A stretch of 6,605 nucleotides of DNA from assembly GCA_031550095.1 (NCBI GenBank), contig JAVBOX010000034.1, positions 1-6,605 on the forward strand. Direction: 5' to 3'. Positions 5,281 through 6,605 of the stretch are shown here, in pieces. The translations under genes and the position numbers were made by a program. Every line of letters begins with the position of its first letter. The first letter of the stretch is position 1. The notes under the pieces were generated by a model. The model worked only from the letters and a program-made list of their open reading frames with translations. It ran no database searches and was not told the DNA's origin. The stretch comes from Avichristensenella sp031550095 (GTDB lineage Bacteria; Bacillota; Clostridia; Christensenellales; Aristaeellaceae).

Positions 5281-6366
5281 ATGAAAAAGACTTTTGTTCT
5301 GTTTTTGACTCTCTGCGTTTTGTTTTTATCAATGTCAGGTTGTGCCGCGCAGGCAGATGAATATACGAAGTACACCATGTCCTTCTTCGGCACTTTCGAT
5401 ACTATTATTATCGTCATTGGCTACGCGCGGGAAGATGCGGTTTTCAACCGGGTCACTGCTCAGGCTCAAGCACAATTTGAACGCCTTCATCAGGTCTTCG
5501 ATGGATACAATGCCTATGAAGGTGTAAACAATTTATACTATATGAATGCGGAGGCCGCAAAAGGGCCCATTTCAATAGCGCCTGAACTTATGGATCTCCT
5601 GCTTTACTGCAAACAGCATCAGCCACAAACCCTTGGAAAGGTGAATGTAGCCCTGGGCGCCATGCTAAGGATCTGGCATGATGTTCGTACAATTGCGGAA
5701 GACGAGTCGTCGGAAGCCATAGATCTGCCTTCCATGGACGCATTGCAGGAGGCCGCTTCCCACGCCAATATGGACGATGTGATTTTGGATGTTGAAAAAG
5801 GAACCGTCTACTACGCCGATCCGCTCCTAAAGCTGGACCTGGGCGCGGTCGCCAAGGGATACGCAACAGAACAGGTATCCAAGTGGCTGCTGCAGTCGGA
5901 AATGCCTTCTTTTATCATCAACGCAGGGGGGAATGTTCGCGCAGGGGATCCTCCTATGGATGGCCGCCTTCGTTGGGGCATCAGCATACAGGATCCTGAC
6001 GAATACGCCAGCATAACCCCTTCCGCTGAAAACCTGGATGTGCTCTTCCTGGCCAATCAGTCCGTCGTCACCAGCGGCGATTATCAGCGGTTCTTCATGA
6101 AGGATGGCAAGCGCTACCATCACATTATTTCCCCGGAAACCCTTATGCCCGCCAATTTTGTGCGGGCCGTAACCATTGTCTGTGAAAACTCTGCCTGGGC
6201 GGATATGCTTTCCACCGCTCTGTTCCTCATGCCCTATGAGGAGGGGCGCGCCTTCGTAGATGGCTTGGAGGGCGTTGAGGCCCTTTGGATACTGCCCGAT
6301 AGAACGGTTGAAATGACGGACGGCATGGCCGCCATGGCAAGGTCAAAAGGCGCCACCTCCCGGTAG
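5281..6366 (+). CDS. apbE: ApbE, FAD:protein FMN transferase lipoprotein
   Basis: ApbE uses FAD and Mg2+ to attach FMN through a phosphoester bond to Thr/Ser in FMN-binding domains, on the outer face of the membrane. The 361-residue protein starts with a lipoprotein signal: Lys2-Lys3, a hydrophobic core (5-18), then SMSGC with the lipid-attached Cys21. Family motifs follow in order: FFGTFDT (35-41), DLGAVAKGYA (186-195), INAGGNVRAGDP (213-224), TSGDYQR (264-270), YHHIISP (279-285) and ADMLSTALF (307-315), where Asp307 and Thr312 are the likely metal-site residues. The usual DPxTGxP loop reads SPETLMP, a mild departure. The length is typical. The start is supported by AAAGGA about 7 nt upstream. 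It is divergent from the NusG-II gene and close to the multi-FMN RnfG-like protein, its obvious substrate, along with RnfD. Confidence 0.94.
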   Translation: MKKTFVLFLTLCVLFLSMSGCAAQADEYTKYTMSFFGTFDTIIIVIGYAREDAVFNRVTAQAQAQFERLHQVFDGYNAYEGVNNLYYMNAEAAKGPISIAPELMDLLLYCKQHQPQTLGKVNVALGAMLRIWHDVRTIAEDESSEAIDLPSMDALQEAASHANMDDVILDVEKGTVYYADPLLKLDLGAVAKGYATEQVSKWLLQSEMPSFIINAGGNVRAGDPPMDGRLRWGISIQDPDEYASITPSAENLDVLFLANQSVVTSGDYQRFFMKDGKRYHHIISPETLMPANFVRAVTIVCENSAWADMLSTALFLMPYEEGRAFVDGLEGVEALWILPDRTVEMTDGMAAMARSKGATSR

Positions 6367-6397
6367 CGCCTTTCCAAATAGAACTTTGGTCTTTTTT
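6346..6397. terminator. terminator between convergent apbE and ypeB-like genes
   Basis: AAAGGCGC (6346-6353) pairs with GCGCCTTT (6366-6373). Inside, ACC (6355-6357) pairs with GGT (6362-6364) around a TCCC loop. The hairpin includes the apbE stop codon. On the plus strand a second small stem (CCAAA 6374-6378 with TTTGG 6385-6389) is followed by TCTTTTTT. On the minus strand the large stem ends in CCTTTTG. It probably serves both genes. Confidence 0.65.
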
Positions 6398-6605
6398 AGA
6401 TTGTCAGTGTGCCTCCATTGCCCAGAATTACCTTGAGCACTTTGATTTCTTTCCCTGTCTCCGCATCAATGTACACCAAAAAACGGCTGTCTTCCGCTGT
6501 CCCATCATATTCCCAACACAGAACCTCTGTTCTTCCGGCGTTCAGTCCGTCATCCACCGGAATTACACACAGCTTAGTCCCGTTGATGGAGAGCCGTTTG
6601 GATAC
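6396..6605 (-). CDS. ypeB: germination protein YpeB-like, C-terminal end (5' part outside window)
   Basis: Only the last 69 codons are present, with the frame open to base 6605 and stop TAA at 6396-6398. The fragment reads as a PepSY-type domain: a strand with LCVIPVDDG (about 12-20), VLCWEYDGT (28-36), then FLVYIDAETGKEIKVLKV (42-59) and a closing GGTLTI. This arrangement, especially LVYIDAETGKE and the TLTI end, matches the C terminus of YpeB as I know it. YpeB stabilises and places the cortex-lytic enzyme SleB in spores, so a spore-forming host is implied. Another PepSY-repeat protein is possible because only one domain is visible. It converges on apbE and is likely unrelated to the flavin genes. 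Confidence 0.72.
   Translation of the reverse strand, partial: VSKRLSINGTKLCVIPVDDGLNAGRTEVLCWEYDGTAEDSRFLVYIDAETGKEIKVLKVILGNGGTLTI

Noticed and set aside
5148..5417. Minus-strand open frame across the apbE start and the divergent region
   Set aside because: It runs antisense to the apbE signal peptide, contains low-complexity Lys/Arg stretches, and overlaps candidate promoters.
1..6605. CRISPR array, insertion sequence, tRNA or rRNA
   Set aside because: No regularly spaced repeats, transposase-like frame, terminal inverted repeats or tRNA-like cloverleaf were seen. The repeated segments in rnfG are duplicated protein domains with diverged DNA.

Overview
This 6.6-kb window reads as chromosomal DNA of an anaerobic, probably endospore-forming member of the Clostridia (Bacillota). 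The evidence is clostridial-type Rnf genes, an ApbE lipoprotein with a Gram-positive style lipobox, strong AGGAGG-type ribosome binding sites, and the C-terminal end of a YpeB-like spore-germination protein at the right edge. I cannot name the species.

Left two thirds (minus strand, read right to left). A compact operon starts at a good promoter at 4511-4539. It runs: Gx-transporter (EetB-like) membrane protein (3933-4478), stand-alone FAD synthetase of the RibF N-terminal type (3316-3936), a 514-residue RnfG-like protein with four tandem FMN-binding domains (1772-3316), rnfC (439-1755), and rnfD, which leaves the window at base 1. The first three genes overlap by 1 to 4 bases. The junctions before rnfC (16 nt) and rnfD (3 nt) are tight. 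The remaining rnf genes (E, A, B) would be expected beyond the left edge.

Middle. 4479-4712 holds the operon promoter, two hairpins and a short tandem repeat, but no gene. A small minus-strand gene for a membrane-anchored NusG-domain-II protein (4713-5123) lies upstream of the operon. It is divergent from apbE (5281-6366, plus strand), which encodes a lipoprotein flavin transferase. The 157-bp divergent region carries candidate promoters, a dyad overlapping one of them, and a longer inverted repeat.

Right edge. apbE converges on the ypeB-like fragment (6396-6605, minus strand), with a terminator between them.

How the parts fit. FAD synthetase makes FAD. ApbE transfers FMN from FAD onto threonines of exported FMN-binding domains. 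The Rnf-type subunits move electrons between ferredoxin, NAD and membrane flavins. The RnfG-like protein offers up to four covalent FMN sites instead of the usual one. Together with the NusG-II/Gx-transporter pair, which resembles components of flavin-based extracellular electron transfer loci, this suggests an Rnf complex with an extended extracytosolic flavin wire. That function is inferred from gene content and motifs, not demonstrated.
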